Shown here one piece after another: positions 13,231 to 15,198 of a stretch of DNA of 15,198 bases (its first letter is position 1; each line of letters begins with the position of its first letter). The DNA is from Nitrososphaeria archaeon (lineage in GTDB: Archaea; Thermoproteota; Nitrososphaeria; Geothermarchaeales; JDFR-13), in contig JALTNJ010000146.1 in assembly GCA_027000765.1 (NCBI GenBank), forward strand, positions 1 to 15,198, read 5' to 3'. The position numbers and the translations under genes are program-made. The notes under the pieces were generated by a model. It saw only the letters and a list, made by a program, of their open reading frames with translations, searched no databases and was not told the DNA's origin.

Positions 13231-14973
13231 TTAACCGGGCTTCTTCTTAATCTCCTCTTCTCTCAACACTCTCCTAAGTATCTTACCTACCGTGCTCTTA
13301 GGCAGCTCATCTCTGAACTCAATGATCTTCGGCACTTTATACGGCGCTAGGTTCTCCTTTAGGAATTTCTTAAGGTCTTCATCCGATACTTTGCCCTTGT
13401 ACTCCGGCTTTAGGACTACAAATGCCTTGATTATTTCACCGACCTTCTCATCTGGAATCCCTACTACAGCGGCTTCTGCAACAGCCTCATGTGAGTAGAG
13501 GACCTCCTCGACCTCCCTTGGATATACACTGTATCCCTTGTATTTAATCAAGTCCTTCTTCCTCTCCACAATATAGAAGTATCCCTCTTCATCCATGTAT
13601 GCCATGTCCCCTGTTCTAAACCATCTGAATCCGAATTTCTCGAAGAAGACGGCTTCATTTTCCTCCGGCATGTTATAGTATCCCAGCATGACCTGGGGCC
13701 CTGATACAACTAGTTCACCCACCTCATTCGGAGGTAGAAACACTGGTTTATCGGGATCTGCTATACCAGCCAAGGTATTTGGGACTGGTAGACCTATGCT
13801 ACCAAACTTATACTTACCATAAATCGGATTAACATGGGTTACTGGACTTGTTTCAGTGAGACCATATCCCTCGCGTATCCTACCCTTTGTGATCTCCTCA
13901 AACTTCTTAGCCACTGCAACAGGCAGTGGACCTGCGCCACTTACACATGCCTCTACACTACTTAAGTCGTATTTCGTGATATCCTCATAGTTAATTAATA
14001 ATGAGTATAGCGTTGGTACACCATGGAATACATTTGCCTTATATTTCTGTATAGACTCCAGCAACTCCTTTAGATCAAGCTTAGGTAGTACAACTATCGT
14101 CCCAATACTATTAATTGCCGAATGCAAGACCGTGGTCTGGCCATAAATATGATACCATGGTAGCAGACCGACATAGACATCCTTCTTCTTCCTACCCCGG
14201 AAGAGCCATGAATCGATCTGGTATACATTAGCCACTAGATTATAGTGGGTTAGCATCGCACCCTTCGGGATACCAGTTGTACCCCCTGTATACATCAGGG
14301 CAGCTACATCCTCTTTTGGTTTAACAGGTGGTCTAGAGACCTCAGGCGGCGCGGATTTCATAAGCTCCTTGAAGGAGAAGAATTTCTCCCTATCGACCTG
14401 AACCTTAATCTTCTTCATAAAGGTCCTGTATAAAATGGCTTTCAACCCAGGTAAATAGTCGTCGACACCAGTGTATATAACTGCATCAACATCGACTTCC
14501 GAAACTGCCTTTTCAACATTCTCCTTAAACAAGTCTAAGGCCACTAAGATCTTAGCACCACTATCCTTCAGCTGATGAGCCACTTCCCTCGCTGTGTACA
14601 AAGGATTCATCGGCGTTATTATAGCGCCTGCCTTCAACCCCCCATAATATGCTATTACAAACTGGGGTGAGTTAGGCAGATAAATCGCTACCTTATCCCC
14701 CTTTTTAATACCGAAGGTATCTTGGAGAGCACGGCCAAATCTCTCAGAATCTAGGTGAAGCTCTTTATACGTTAGCTTCTTACCCATGAAAATTAAGGCA
14801 GTATGCTCAGGGCCCTCCCTATAAGCCCTGTCTAGGAGGCCGTATAAGGGTATCTCCGGTATATCTATCGTCTCTGGCGTGCCTTCATCATAATTCTTGA
14901 CCCATGGTTTGGATAGGATCCATTTCTCGAAAATATCCTTATCATCACTAGTCTTCTTCTTTCTAGGACTCAT
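13231..14973 (-). CDS. Long-chain-type acyl-CoA ligase, FadD-like
   Basis: A 580-residue ANL-superfamily ligase that activates a fatty or related acid to its CoA thioester. Motifs: the ATP loop YTGGTTGIPKG (228-238), LPWYHIYGQT (271-280), GYGLTETSP (369-377), WFRTGD (451-456), the hinge RKKDLIKYKGYSVYP (471-485) and the catalytic lysine K564 in PKSTVGK. The second loop residue is G rather than S (TGGTTG), as in many FadD proteins. A charged N-terminus (SPRKKKTSDDKD) precedes the fold; no membrane segment is seen. The ATG at 14973 has no ribosome binding site, and a TTATATAA box lies about 24 nt before it, so the mRNA is probably leaderless. Its gene follows an SCP2 lipid-carrier gene and precedes etfBA. 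It differs from the AlkK-like ligase in this window, so the two likely take different acids. Confidence 0.94.
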   Translation of the reverse strand: MSPRKKKTSDDKDIFEKWILSKPWVKNYDEGTPETIDIPEIPLYGLLDRAYREGPEHTALIFMGKKLTYKELHLDSERFGRALQDTFGIKKGDKVAIYLPNSPQFVIAYYGGLKAGAIITPMNPLYTAREVAHQLKDSGAKILVALDLFKENVEKAVSEVDVDAVIYTGVDDYLPGLKAILYRTFMKKIKVQVDREKFFSFKELMKSAPPEVSRPPVKPKEDVAALMYTGGTTGIPKGAMLTHYNLVANVYQIDSWLFRGRKKKDVYVGLLPWYHIYGQTTVLHSAINSIGTIVVLPKLDLKELLESIQKYKANVFHGVPTLYSLLINYEDITKYDLSSVEACVSGAGPLPVAVAKKFEEITKGRIREGYGLTETSPVTHVNPIYGKYKFGSIGLPVPNTLAGIADPDKPVFLPPNEVGELVVSGPQVMLGYYNMPEENEAVFFEKFGFRWFRTGDMAYMDEEGYFYIVERKKDLIKYKGYSVYPREVEEVLYSHEAVAEAAVVGIPDEKVGEIIKAFVVLKPEYKGKVSDEDLKKFLKENLAPYKVPKIIEFRDELPKSTVGKILRRVLREEEIKKKPG

Positions 14974-14992
14974 ACAAAACTAAATAGTATTG

Positions 14993-15000
14993 TTATATAA
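14993..15000 (-). promoter_or_regulatory. TATA box of the FadD-like ligase (leaderless start)
   Basis: TTATATAA is centred about 24 nt before the ATG and leaves no room for a leader; the wider AT tract puts a possible centre at -27. Confidence 0.55.
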
Positions 15001-15022
15001 TAAAGAATTATCTAGAACTATG

Positions 15023-15042
15023 AAAAAAGGAATGGAGAAAAA
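15023..15042 (-). terminator. T-rich terminator after the SCP2 gene
   Basis: Runs of five T (15038-15042) and six T (15023-15028) on the minus strand closely follow the SCP2 stop, separating it from the ligase promoter. Confidence 0.45.
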
Positions 15043-15045
15043 TTT

Positions 15046-15198
15046 CTACTCTTTAATTGCCTCAAACATCTTCCTAAGGTTTACAGTCTCCATAACGTTT
15101 CCTGTGATCTTCATCATGCCCCTCATAAAGGCGGCCATAGCATCAAGCTCGCCATTTAGGATCTTCATCAAGACATCTTTCTCCATCATCAGCGTCGC
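15046..15198 (-). CDS. SCP2 sterol/lipid-binding domain protein, C-terminal part (cut by window edge)
   Basis: The last 50 codons of a gene that begins beyond the right edge; the stop is at 15046-15048. The fragment has KDVLMKILNGELDAM, AAFMRGMMKITGN and a C-terminal helix (LRKMFEAIKE). This order of helix, 'A-F-M-x-G-x-x-K-(I/V)-x-G' strand and end helix is typical of SCP2-type domains, which bind hydrophobic ligands such as fatty acyl-CoA in a tunnel. It is on the same strand as, and 72 nt before, the FadD-like ligase, which fits a lipid-carrier role. The N-terminal half is missing, so the full domain composition cannot be seen. The ligand is unknown. Confidence 0.75.
   Translation of the reverse strand, partial: ATLMMEKDVLMKILNGELDAMAAFMRGMMKITGNVMETVNLRKMFEAIKE

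Noticed and set aside
1..15198. CRISPR arrays, insertion sequences, tRNA or rRNA genes
   Set aside because: No regularly spaced repeats, transposase motifs, terminal inverted repeats or tRNA-like cloverleaf sequences were seen on reading the intergenic regions.

Overview
The window looks like part of a thermophilic archaeal chromosome, most likely from the Thermoproteota (crenarchaeal side). Arginine is mostly AGG/AGA and isoleucine mostly ATA. GAGGTG-type ribosome binding sites precede some ATG or TTG starts, while other genes have a TATA-like box about 25-30 nt before the start codon and no leader. Genes end in short T-tracts rather than hairpins. I cannot name the genus. The window is densely coded, and no stretch over 300 nt lacks a gene.

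Left edge (1-919): the C-terminal end of a 2-oxoacid:ferredoxin oxidoreductase beta subunit is followed with a 4-nt overlap by the gamma subunit. Converging on it from the other strand is a small two-cluster [4Fe-4S] ferredoxin of the KorD type.

Middle left (1037-5053): an AlkK-like acyl-CoA ligase on the minus strand is divergent from a two-gene plus-strand operon. That operon encodes a thiamine-diphosphate enzyme of the acetolactate synthase superfamily and a VOC-fold protein related to methylmalonyl-CoA epimerase.

Middle (5110-9139, minus): a stand-alone 3-hydroxyacyl-CoA dehydrogenase has its own promoter. Next to it is a membrane-anchored penicillin-acylase family Ntn hydrolase, translationally coupled to a small four-helix membrane protein.

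Right (9221-15198, minus): an SCP2 domain protein (cut by the window edge), a FadD-like acyl-CoA ligase, EtfB, EtfA, and a 668-residue membrane iron-sulfur protein with a b-heme-type membrane domain and two CCG domains. Its architecture is that of the Etf:(methyl)menaquinone oxidoreductases.

Together the genes describe activation and oxidation of carboxylic acids: acyl-CoA ligases make the thioesters, the dehydrogenase performs one beta-oxidation step, Etf collects electrons from (unseen) acyl-CoA dehydrogenases, and the CCG membrane protein probably passes them to quinone. The acylase may release acids outside the cell, and the 2-oxoacid oxidoreductase feeds ferredoxin. Acyl-CoA dehydrogenase, enoyl-CoA hydratase and thiolase are not in this window. 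The least explained parts are the ThDP enzyme/VOC operon and the acylase/membrane-protein pair.
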